Assembly (NCBI GenBank): GCA_964537245.1
Contig: CAZHZL010000123.1
Span: forward strand, 1-5,096
DNA from: UMGS1840 sp964537245
GTDB taxonomy: Bacteria; Bacillota; Clostridia; UMGS1840
Direction: 5' to 3'
DNA: 5,096 bases
The position numbers and the translations under genes were made by a program. Below the pieces are notes generated by a model, which saw nothing but the letters and a program-made list of their open reading frames with translations, did not search any database and was not told the origin of the DNA. Shown one piece after another: positions 1 through 4,956 of the stretch; within the stretch, counting starts at the first letter, position 1, and every line of letters begins with the position of its first letter.

Positions 1-19
1 TTTCTGTTTAAATTTGTTT

Positions 20-77
20 GGCGACAATCGGAGTTTGCATTTTTTATGCGTCAGCTTCGGTTGGCGCATTTTTTTAT
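20..77 (+). repeat. imperfect tandem repeat of a hairpin/T-run unit
   Basis: Two units about 29 bases apart resemble each other. The first has GGCGACAATCGG (20-31) and ends in GCATTTTTTAT (37-47). The second has TGCGTCAGCTTCGG (47-60) and ends in GCATTTTTTTAT (66-77). Only the second folds well. The first could be a decayed copy of the same terminator-like element. The alignment was made by eye and needs a small gap, so chance similarity in AT-rich DNA is possible. Confidence 0.3.
47..75 (+). terminator. intrinsic terminator-like hairpin with UUCG loop, just upstream of the SLOG gene
   Basis: TGCGTCAGC (47-55) pairs with GTTGGCGCA (60-68), allowing two G-U pairs, around a UUCG tetraloop closed by C-G (cUUCGg). 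Seven T residues follow at 69-75. This is the classic rho-independent form on the + strand. It probably ends transcription from a gene left of the window. Only three bases separate the T-run from the ribosome binding site of the next gene, so there is no room for a promoter between them. It could therefore also act as an attenuator in that gene's leader. Confidence 0.75.
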
Positions 78-90
78 TGAGAGGAAAATT

Positions 91-621
91 ATGAAAGAAG
101 AAAATAAGCAACATACTTGCTGCTTTATTGGACACAGACATATAGACAAGAGTGAAGAATTAGAAAACAAGGTATGCGAAGTAATCGAAAATTTAATAAT
201 TAATGAAAATGTTTATATCTTTCTTTTAGGCAGTAAAAGTGAGTTTAATGATTTATGCAAACAAATCCTTTGCAATCTCAAAAAGAAATATCAGCATATA
301 ATTCGTATTTATGTAAGAGCAGAATATCCGTACATTGATGATTATTATAAAAGTTATCTTTTGAAATGGTGCGATGACACTTATTATCCCGAAAAAATGA
401 TTAATGCAGGCAGAGCAGCATATATTGAAAGAAACTATGAAATGATAGAAAAGAGTGATTATTGTGTAGTTTACTTTGATGAAAGCTATGCACCTGCAAA
501 AAGAAAAAACAGTAAGAGAGATTTTGCGGCGTACCAACTCAAGAGCGGAACAAGGATTGCATATGAATATGCAGTGAAAAAATGTAGTAAAATTATGAAT
601 GTACTCGAAATCAAGGATTAA
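91..621 (+). CDS. SLOG-superfamily DUF1273 (YpsA-like) protein
   Basis: A 176-residue soluble protein with the outline of the DUF1273/YpsA branch of the SLOG (SMF/DprA-LOG) Rossmann-fold superfamily. Members are thought to bind nucleotides or nucleotide-derived ligands; the exact role is unknown. Visible marks are the N-terminal strand CCFIGHR (residues 10-16), a second strand and turn FLLGSKSEFNDLC (44-56), the segment ERNYEMIEKSDYCVVYFD (113-130), and the C-terminal SGTRIAYEYAVKKCSKIMNV (152-171), where family members place the ligand-facing SGT turn. The start at 91 is preferred over an ATG at 46 because GAGAGG (79-84) sits six bases before it, and the ATG at 46 lies inside the terminator hairpin stem. 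No signal peptide or membrane segment is seen. The gene appears monocistronic, bounded by hairpins on both sides. Its neighbours do not reveal its job. Family assignment is fairly sure; function is open. Confidence 0.8.
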   Translation: MKEENKQHTCCFIGHRHIDKSEELENKVCEVIENLIINENVYIFLLGSKSEFNDLCKQILCNLKKKYQHIIRIYVRAEYPYIDDYYKSYLLKWCDDTYYPEKMINAGRAAYIERNYEMIEKSDYCVVYFDESYAPAKRKNSKRDFAAYQLKSGTRIAYEYAVKKCSKIMNVLEIKD

Positions 622-646
622 TAATAATACAGTCCTTGATTTTTTT
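610..646 (+). terminator. intrinsic terminator of the SLOG gene
   Basis: ATCAAGGA (610-617) pairs perfectly with TCCTTGAT (633-640) around a 15-base AT-rich loop, followed by six T residues (641-646). The left arm is made of the last sense codons of the upstream gene, and the stop codon (619-621) lies in the loop. It separates the SLOG gene from the spoVA genes. Confidence 0.8.
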
Positions 647-676
647 GTATATTTTTTTATTTATCCGTAAAAATAT
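647..676 (+). promoter_or_regulatory. candidate forespore (SigF/SigG-type) promoter for spoVAC
   Basis: GTATA at 647-651 fits the -35 pattern of B. subtilis forespore sigma factors. After 15 bases, GTAAAAATAT (667-676) partly fits the SigF -10 pattern and less well the SigG one. No TTGACA/TATAAT pair is present in this gap. spoVA operons are known to be forespore-expressed under SigG in B. subtilis, so the placement is sensible. The surrounding DNA is so AT-rich that a partial match is weak evidence. Confidence 0.3.
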
Positions 677-702
677 AAATAAAAAAGAAAGGAAAGAAAT
701 GA

Positions 703-1143
703 ATGAAAAAAATAAATAAAGATATATACAAGGATACGGTCAGTAATCATGAAAAAAGTCCTGTCATAAAAAATGTTATATGGGCGTACACGGTTGGCGG
801 TTTGCTATGTATGCTGGGACAGGCAATATCGGATATTGCAATAAATATGGGAGCAGATAAAGAGCTGAGCGGAACATTGGCTTCGATTTCGCTTATTTTT
901 TTAAGCTGTCTTTTTACGGGATTGGGGATTTTCGGTAAGATTGCCAAAAGAGCAGGTGCAGGAACGGCTGTTCCGATAACGGGTTTTGCAAACGCTATTT
1001 CCTCGGCTGCAATAGAGTTTAAAAACGAAGGCTTTATTTTCGGTGTAGGTGCAAAGATATTCACAGTTGCAGGTCCCGTTATTGTATACGGTCTTGTTTC
1101 ATCTGTTGTCGGCGGTGTTTTATATTACTTTTTTGCAATGTAG
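703..1143 (+). CDS. spoVAC: stage V sporulation protein AC
   Basis: A 146-residue integral membrane protein, close to the ~150 residues usual for SpoVAC. SpoVA proteins form the inner-membrane route that loads Ca-dipicolinic acid into the developing spore and releases it on germination; B. subtilis SpoVAC has been described as a mechanosensitive-type channel. The polar N-terminus (1-23) ends in HEKSPVIKN, followed by hydrophobic segments at about 25-47, 59-78 and 112-145. The family signature GAGTAVPITGFANAI covers 85-99, and KNEGFIFGVGAKIF covers 107-120. SpoVAE is a paralogue with a similar signature, but position before spoVAD and the long charged N-terminus favour AC. The start at 703 follows GGAAAG (691-696); an ATG at 699 in another frame stops after six codons. 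Eleven bases separate its stop from spoVAD, so the two are co-transcribed. No spoVAA or spoVAB precedes it, as is usual in Clostridia with a short spoVAC-AD-AE operon. Confidence 0.93.
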   Translation: MKKINKDIYKDTVSNHEKSPVIKNVIWAYTVGGLLCMLGQAISDIAINMGADKELSGTLASISLIFLSCLFTGLGIFGKIAKRAGAGTAVPITGFANAISSAAIEFKNEGFIFGVGAKIFTVAGPVIVYGLVSSVVGGVLYYFFAM

Positions 1144-1154
1144 GGGGGAACGGT

Positions 1155-1808
1155 ATGTCAAAAAAAATAGGTAAGGATACAATAAAATTTCAAAATCCTC
1201 CTCGCATTGCAGGTCATTTCAGCGTTGTCGGAGAAAAAGAGGGAAACGGTCCTTTGGCGAAATGGTTTGACAAGGTTACCACAGACGCACATTTTGGCGA
1301 GGATAGCTGGGAAAAAGCCGAGATGAGAATGCTTCTCGGTGCTTTAAAAGGGGCGATAATAAACGGCGGTTATAAAAATGATGATATAGAGTGCTTTTTT
1401 GGCGGTGACCTTCTTAATCAGTGTATAAGCGCAAATTTTGCATTAAGAGAGCTTGGCTTACCGTTTTTCGGAGTTTACGGCGCTTGCTCAACAATGATTG
1501 AAGGTATGATTTTAGGCTCAATGGTTATTGACGGCGGCTTTTATAAAACAGCTCTTTGCGGTGCAAGCAGTCATTTTTGCAGTGCTGAAAGACAGTATCG
1601 TTTTCCGCTTACCTATGGCGGTCAGAGAACACCTACTGCTCAATGGACAGTAACGGGGGCAGGGGGGACTGTGCTTTCTTCTGAAAAGGGAAAAATAAAA
1701 GTCACCCACGCAACTGTCGGTCGTGTTGTTGATATGGGAATAAAAGATGTGAACAATATGGGCGCGGCAATGGCCCCTGTAAGTGTTATACTAACACCAT
1801 ACGGTTGA
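1155..1808 (+). pseudogene. spoVAD: stage V sporulation protein AD, truncated at the 3' end
   Basis: SpoVAD is a soluble, thiolase-fold protein of the SpoVA complex that binds dipicolinic acid in B. subtilis. This frame gives 217 residues, against about 335-340 for the family. Residues 1-208 look normal: GKDTIKFQNPPRIAG near the N-terminus, GDLLNQ (84-89), GACSTM (109-114, with the thiolase-position Cys111), GASSHFCSAERQYRFP (136-151), QRTPTAQWTVTGAGG (157-171) and VVDMGIKDVNNMGAAMAP (191-208). From codon 209 (position 1779) the family sequence, which should continue through roughly 120 more residues including a second thiolase-like half, is replaced by VSVILTPYG and a stop. No frame shortly after restores the family, so this is a break in the DNA and not a frameshift. 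The ribosome binding site AGGGGGG (1142-1148) is strong. The product, if made, would lack the C-terminal core and is probably inactive. spoVAE, normally next, is also absent from the window. Confidence 0.88.
1783..1797. repeat. perfect short palindrome at the spoVAD breakpoint
   Basis: GTGTTA and TAACAC form a perfect six-base inverted repeat around TAC (GTGTTATACTAACAC), beginning four bases after the last recognisable spoVAD codon. Short inverted arms around a small spacer are the layout of many tyrosine-recombinase core sites, but the same shape can arise by chance. No second copy is seen in the window. Confidence 0.45.
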
Positions 1809-1911
1809 TATGTAAATCTCTACAGTTTACTTATTTTTTAACCAAATTTAGCATTTTTGCGAGGTGATAGTTTAACTTTTTTTGTGTTTATCTATAATTG
1901 TATTTTCAATG

Positions 1912-1939
1912 AAGCGGTGCAATTAATGTGCCGCTTTTT
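1912..1939 (+). terminator. orphan intrinsic terminator after the spoVAD break
   Basis: AAGCGGTGCA (1912-1921) pairs with TGTGCCGCTT (1927-1936), with two G-U pairs, around a five-base loop. The right arm runs into TTTTT (1935-1939). The stem is GC-rich in AT-rich surroundings and points with the + strand. No intact gene ends just upstream, so it now terminates the broken spoVA transcript and may originally have served a gene lost from the inserted DNA. Confidence 0.7.
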
Positions 1940-1972
1940 GAATAGAAAAACAAAAAATGAAAGATACTATTT

Positions 1973-2005
1973 AGGCAGATTTACGATTGTATCGCAAATC
2001 TGCCT
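1973..2005. repeat. 33-bp near-perfect inverted repeat touching the ATPase promoter
   Basis: AGGCAGATTT (1973-1982) is the exact reverse complement of AAATCTGCCT (1996-2005). Inside, CGAT (1984-1987) pairs with ATCG (1991-1994), leaving one A/C mismatch and a TGT loop. The last base of the right arm is the first T of the -35 box. It is not followed by a proper T-run, so it is a poor terminator. An operator for a dimeric repressor, or a structural or end sequence of a mobile element, fits better. Function is inferred only. Confidence 0.7.
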
Positions 2006-2033
2006 TGACATTTTTAAAATTTTAGTGTATAAT
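2005..2033 (+). promoter_or_regulatory. perfect-consensus SigA/sigma-70 promoter for the ATPase gene
   Basis: TTGACA (2005-2010) and TATAAT (2028-2033) are separated by exactly 17 bases, an exact match at both boxes and the optimal spacing. Transcription would start near 2040 and give a leader of about 50 bases. A promoter this strong, with an inverted repeat overlapping its -35 edge, suggests constitutive or repressor-controlled expression of the downstream gene. Confidence 0.88.
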
Positions 2034-2044
2034 GTTATTAAGTG

Positions 2045-2079
2045 AAAGTATAAAAAAAGTATAAAGGAAAAAGTGTAAA
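2045..2079 (+). repeat. three AAAGTATAAA-like direct repeats in the ATPase leader
   Basis: AAAGTATAAA occurs at 2045-2054 and 2056-2065, and AAAGTGTAAA at 2070-2079. The second and third copies run into GGA, so there are two Shine-Dalgarno-like sites: AAAGGA at 2063-2068 and AAAGGAG at 2077-2083. Only the last is correctly spaced, seven bases from the ATG at 2091. This is probably slippage or duplication of the ribosome binding region. No regulatory role can be shown. Confidence 0.45.
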
Positions 2080-2090
2080 GGAGAATTTAC

Positions 2091-3317
2091 ATGGATAATT
2101 ATATCAAACGAGATTTAGAAGAAAAAATCATTGCTGCATCAAAAGAATATTCCTGTATTCTTATAACCGGCGCAAGACAGGTTGGAAAATCAACTGTTTT
2201 AAAGCAGCTTATGGGAGATGAACGCGAGGAAGTATCTCTTGATGATATGGTAGAACGCAAGCTTGCAGCAAAAGATCCTGCTTTATTTTTACAAACACAT
2301 TCTACACCGATTTTAATAGATGAAGTTCAGTATGCTCCTGAACTGTTTTCTTATATAAAAATGGCAATTGATAAAGGGACTGCTCCCGGTTCTTTTTGGC
2401 TTACCGGTTCGCAACCGTTTAAACTGATGGAACTCGCACAGGAATCCTTGGCAGGCAGAATTGCAATTATTCATATGCCACCTCTTTCCCAACATGAAAT
2501 TTATGGAACAGGAAAAGCTGAACCTTTTGCAATAGATATGGATAAACTTAAAGCTCGTGCAAAAACAAATGCACCTGCTGACCTTAATGAAATTTACAAT
2601 CGTATTTGGAACGGTTCACTTCCAGGACATGTCAGCGGGAAATATACTGACAGAGACTTGTTCTACAGCAGTTACATTCAAACATATATCGAACGAGATG
2701 TAAAATACATTGCAGATATTGAAGATACTGTGCTTTTTGGTGATTTTATTCGTTCTGCCGCTTGCAGAGCCGGACAAATGCTTAATGTTACCGATATTGC
2801 ACAGGATGTAGGTATATCAAACGATACTGCAACACGCTGGCTGAAAATACTCGAAAAATCAGATATTATTTTCTTCCTGCGTCCATATTCCAATAATTTA
2901 TTAAAAAGAACCGTAAAGACGCCTAAAATGTATTTCTTTGACACAGGTCTTGTTTCGTATCTTACCCGTTATTCTTCTCCTGAAATATTAGCTAATGGAG
3001 CAATTAACGGTGCTATTTTAGAAAACTATGTTGTGTCGGAAATTATAAAGACATATCATAACAACGCTAAAGACTGTTTGATTTGGTACTATCGCGATTC
3101 AAACAGCAATGAAATTGACCTTGTTATCGAAAGTGACGGTATGCTTCATCCTATCGAGATAAAAAGGACTGCAAATCCAGGAACAGAACTCGTAAGACCT
3201 TTTAAACTGCTTGATAAAGCTTCTGTACCAAGAGGAAAAGGTGCAATCATCTGTATGAGAGAAACTTTATCAGCAGTTGATAGTGATAACTATATTGTAC
3301 CAATTTGGATGATATAA
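2091..3317 (+). CDS. AAA ATPase with DUF4143 C-terminal domain
   Basis: A 408-residue protein, typical length for the AAA_14/DUF4143 ATPases, which are widespread, often horizontally transferred, and of unknown function. The N-terminal ATPase domain has Walker A GARQVGKST (27-35), LDD (50-52), Walker B ILIDE with D77-E78, a sensor-1-like LTGSQ (104-108) and SLAGR (119-123). The middle holds the family mark YIERDV (199-204), then a winged-helix-like region (about 230-275: NVTDIAQDVGISNDTATRWL). The C-terminal DUF4143 part resembles a PD-(D/E)XK nuclease fold, with E311, E317, D343 in NEIDLVIE and E356-I-K358 in PIEIKRT, so the putative metal-binding residues are kept. No signal peptide or membrane segment. 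AAAGGAG (2077-2083) fixes the start. It has its own perfect promoter. A parB-like remnant follows its stop directly in the same frame, which points to a mobile-element setting. Nuclease activity is a fold-level inference only. Confidence 0.9.
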   Translation: MDNYIKRDLEEKIIAASKEYSCILITGARQVGKSTVLKQLMGDEREEVSLDDMVERKLAAKDPALFLQTHSTPILIDEVQYAPELFSYIKMAIDKGTAPGSFWLTGSQPFKLMELAQESLAGRIAIIHMPPLSQHEIYGTGKAEPFAIDMDKLKARAKTNAPADLNEIYNRIWNGSLPGHVSGKYTDRDLFYSSYIQTYIERDVKYIADIEDTVLFGDFIRSAACRAGQMLNVTDIAQDVGISNDTATRWLKILEKSDIIFFLRPYSNNLLKRTVKTPKMYFFDTGLVSYLTRYSSPEILANGAINGAILENYVVSEIIKTYHNNAKDCLIWYYRDSNSNEIDLVIESDGMLHPIEIKRTANPGTELVRPFKLLDKASVPRGKGAIICMRETLSAVDSDNYIVPIWMI

Positions 3318-3326
3318 GATATTAAA

Positions 3327-3659
3327 ATAGCTGCAATACTCTTTGTTGATAGAAACCTTCAAAGAGAAAATCTTTTTCCGAGTGAAAAATCTTATGCTTA
3401 CAGCTTAAAGCTTGAAGCAATAAAACATTGTGAAGAAAGCTCTACTGATGGACAAAAAGCCCATAATGTAACAAGCAGAGATATTCTGAGTTAACAAATC
3501 GGAATAAGCGACCGAAAAATACTTATTACAGATGAAATTGAAAAAGAAAAAACAAACTTCAATTATGACCGCTTAAAAAGTTATTTTCCAAAAGAATATT
3601 CAAAATCCGATTGTGAAAAAGCCTTGTGGGAAATACTTGATAAATGGTTTAGAAAATAA
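3327..3659 (+). pseudogene. ParB-like partition protein remnant
   Basis: Read in one frame, 3327-3491 gives IAAILFVDRNLQREN, then LFPSEKSYAYSLKLEAIKH and TSRDILS. This closely resembles the ParB/Spo0J nuclease-partition core (VDSNLQREN..LPSEKAFAYKLKLEA) of plasmid and integrative-element ParB proteins. A TAA stop (3492-3494) interrupts it; the same frame continues with QIGISDRKI, the start of the ParB helix-turn-helix, then jumps to NFNYDRLKSYFPKEYSKSD and EILDKWFRK before TAA (3657-3659). The end matches the C-terminal domain of clostridial ParB-like proteins (SFFPKSYTPKQMEE..LLE.W). The N-terminal part is missing, the rest of the helix-turn-helix and linker seem deleted in frame, and no start codon with a ribosome binding site exists. 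Intact relatives run to about 290-350 residues; about 109 codons remain here. It begins within ten bases of the ATPase stop. Identity rests on motif memory, not a search, but the match is strong. Confidence 0.75.
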
Positions 3660-3698
3660 AAAATTTAGCCGTAGAGAAAAAAGTTCTACGGCTATTTT
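3658..3698. terminator. bidirectional intrinsic terminator between convergent genes
   Basis: TAGCCGTAGA (3666-3675) pairs perfectly with TCTACGGCTA (3685-3694) over ten base pairs around a nine-base loop. Read on the + strand it is followed by TTTT (3695-3698); read on the - strand it is followed by AA and then six T residues (complement of 3658-3663). It can end transcripts from the ATPase/parB' side and, better, from the serine hydrolase gene, whose stop is about 20 bases away. Confidence 0.82.
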
Positions 3699-3714
3699 GG
3701 TTTCTAAAAAAGAT

Positions 3715-4899
3715 TCATTTTCCTAAACATGCATAGATTACATTACGGAGTCTGGGTTGATAGTATTCTTCCCTTGGATTAAGGCAATGCTGAGCATAAA
3801 ATACGGATAGTCCGATTTCGGGATCAATTATTGCGTTTGCACCTGCTGCGCCGCCCCAGCCAAATTCTCCGATATTACCTAATGAACCTGATTTTGCTTT
3901 GTCAATAAGTGTTCTTACTCCTAAACCGTAGCCATAACCAGTCAGTTGATTCCAGTTGAAATTTTTAAGCTGATTTTCATTGAGGCTGTTTGTTCGCATA
4001 AGTTCTACTGTGTTTTTTGATAAAATTCTTTCGCCAGTTTCACCCAAACCAAAATTTGCAAGTGCTTCCATAAGCTTGATATAATCCGAAATAGTTGTTG
4101 TTATCCCTTCGCCGCCACTGTCATATTCTTCTCCCAAAATGAGTTCAACATTTGTACCAACATCTATAAAGGTTCCATTATTACTTTTTCCATATTTTTG
4201 TGCTTCAACTATATCTGTAATTTGTTCTCCATCATTTGGGATAAAGCGATATTGAGAAGCCAGATTTCCTTTTATTTTATCTGTTATATGGTAAACCGAA
4301 TTAGTCATACCGAGAGGCTCAAAAATGTTTTGTTTCACGTAATCTCTGAAGGTTTTTCCCTCAACGATAGAAACAACTCCAGCAAGAACATCATGACATA
4401 AGCTGTATTGCCAGCTTTCTCCAGGTTCAAAGCTTAGTGGATCACTAGCAATACAACGGGCAACAATATCCGTATTCATTTTACCGTTTGTAAGGTTTCT
4501 TGCTTTTTTTATTCCATCCGAATCAGTGTTATATGTAAGTCCTGCCGTCATTGAAAAAAGGTCGCCTATAGTAATAAATTCTTTTGCCTTATGGATTTTT
4601 CCATCTATATCTTTTATGTACATATTTTTGTATTCAGGGATAAAATCATAAAGTGGATCTGTCAGAAGAAATTTTCCTTTTTCAAGAAGTTGTAGCGCTG
4701 CTGTAACAGTAGTTATTTTTGAACATGAATATATATTGAAATGCTCATCACCTGATAAAGGTATTTGTTTTTCTAAGTTGCGGAAGCCTGTTGCGTATTT
4801 AAATACACATTCATTTCTGATTTTTACCTCGATTGCATTTCCAGGACTTTTATTTTCTGCCATATAATCCATAAAATTTTTCAAATATTGAAAATCCAT
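3715..4899 (-). CDS. beta-lactamase-fold serine hydrolase (class C/PF00144 family)
   Basis: A 394-residue protein of the beta-lactamase/PBP-like family that includes class C beta-lactamases, D-alanyl-D-alanine peptidases and family VIII esterases. The nucleophile motif SxxK is S58-C-S-K61 in NIYSCSKITT. The second motif is Y165-S-L, where classic class C enzymes have YxN; many esterase-like members also lack the Asn. The third is FGWGGAAGA (346-354), taking the place of KTG. Other family marks are LFSMTAGLTYN (114-124), DPLSFEPGESWQYS (153-166), IFEPLGM (192-198) and GGEGITTTISDYIKL (262-276). No signal peptide or lipobox is present, so it is probably cytoplasmic and more likely an esterase or peptidase than a periplasm-type resistance enzyme. 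GGAG (complement of 4907-4910) lies seven bases before the ATG. A gene ending 57 bases upstream on the same strand could share its transcript. It ends at a strong terminator. Substrate unknown. Confidence 0.9.
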   Translation of the reverse strand: MDFQYLKNFMDYMAENKSPGNAIEVKIRNECVFKYATGFRNLEKQIPLSGDEHFNIYSCSKITTVTAALQLLEKGKFLLTDPLYDFIPEYKNMYIKDIDGKIHKAKEFITIGDLFSMTAGLTYNTDSDGIKKARNLTNGKMNTDIVARCIASDPLSFEPGESWQYSLCHDVLAGVVSIVEGKTFRDYVKQNIFEPLGMTNSVYHITDKIKGNLASQYRFIPNDGEQITDIVEAQKYGKSNNGTFIDVGTNVELILGEEYDSGGEGITTTISDYIKLMEALANFGLGETGERILSKNTVELMRTNSLNENQLKNFNWNQLTGYGYGLGVRTLIDKAKSGSLGNIGEFGWGGAAGANAIIDPEIGLSVFYAQHCLNPREEYYQPRLRNVIYACLGK

Positions 4900-4931
4900 A
4901 CATTTTCTCCATTGTATCTTTTAATTATTTA

Positions 4932-4940
4932 ATTATCACA
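4932..4940 (-). promoter_or_regulatory. weak candidate extended -10 promoter for the serine hydrolase
   Basis: On the minus strand TGTGATAAT fits the extended -10 pattern TGnTATAAT with one mismatch in the hexamer. No good -35 lies 17 bases upstream, though an extended -10 can do without one. It sits in the gap between the two minus-strand genes. The DNA there is nearly all A and T, so chance matches are likely, and read-through from the upstream gene is an alternative. Confidence 0.25.
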
Positions 4941-4956
4941 AGATATGATGTATATT

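Larger units (their letters stand above)
1809..2090. other. 282-base gap after the spoVAD break; no gene supported
   Basis: This AT-rich stretch carries a terminator (1912-1939), a long inverted repeat (1973-2005), a consensus promoter (2005-2033) and a repeated leader (2045-2079). A 62-codon frame from a TTG at 1857 crosses the terminator, the inverted repeat and the promoter, so it is very unlikely to be a gene. No trace of the missing spoVAD 3' part, spoVAE or a recombinase was recognised on either strand. The first ~100 bases after the break show only a weak GTAAA/TTTAC hairpin (1812-1830) before a T-rich run. Confidence 0.6.

Noticed and set aside
46..90. ATG at 46 as the start of the SLOG gene, adding 15 residues
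   Set aside because: It lies in the stem of the terminator hairpin, lacks a ribosome binding site, and the added residues (MRQLRLAHFF...) translate the hairpin and T-run. The ATG at 91 has a well-spaced GAGAGG.
253..537. Minus-strand frame opposite the SLOG gene
   Set aside because: No ribosome binding site and a composition explained by the AT-rich complement of the SLOG coding sequence. The same applies to minus frames opposite spoVAC, spoVAD and the ATPase, and to the plus frame at 4198-4401.
1857..2045. 62-codon frame beginning with TTG
   Set aside because: It runs through the terminator (1912-1939), the inverted repeat and the perfect promoter, and its product resembles no family I know. 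GAGGTG lies after, not before, the start.
1779..2090. Group II intron or IStron interrupting spoVAD
   Set aside because: The join lacks the GUGYG intron start, no domain V-like hairpin or reverse transcriptase or transposase is visible, and the second exon of spoVAD does not reappear in the window.
2091..3659. ATPase plus ParB remnant as one two-component system
   Set aside because: The ParB part has no start, an in-frame stop and apparent deletions, so it cannot supply a functional partner protein. Proximity is better explained by recombination.
4526..4534. AGTGTTATA inside the serine hydrolase gene as a second copy of the spoVAD-break palindrome (1782-1790)
   Set aside because: Only nine bases match, the second arm TAACAC is missing, and it lies in conserved coding sequence, so chance identity is likely.
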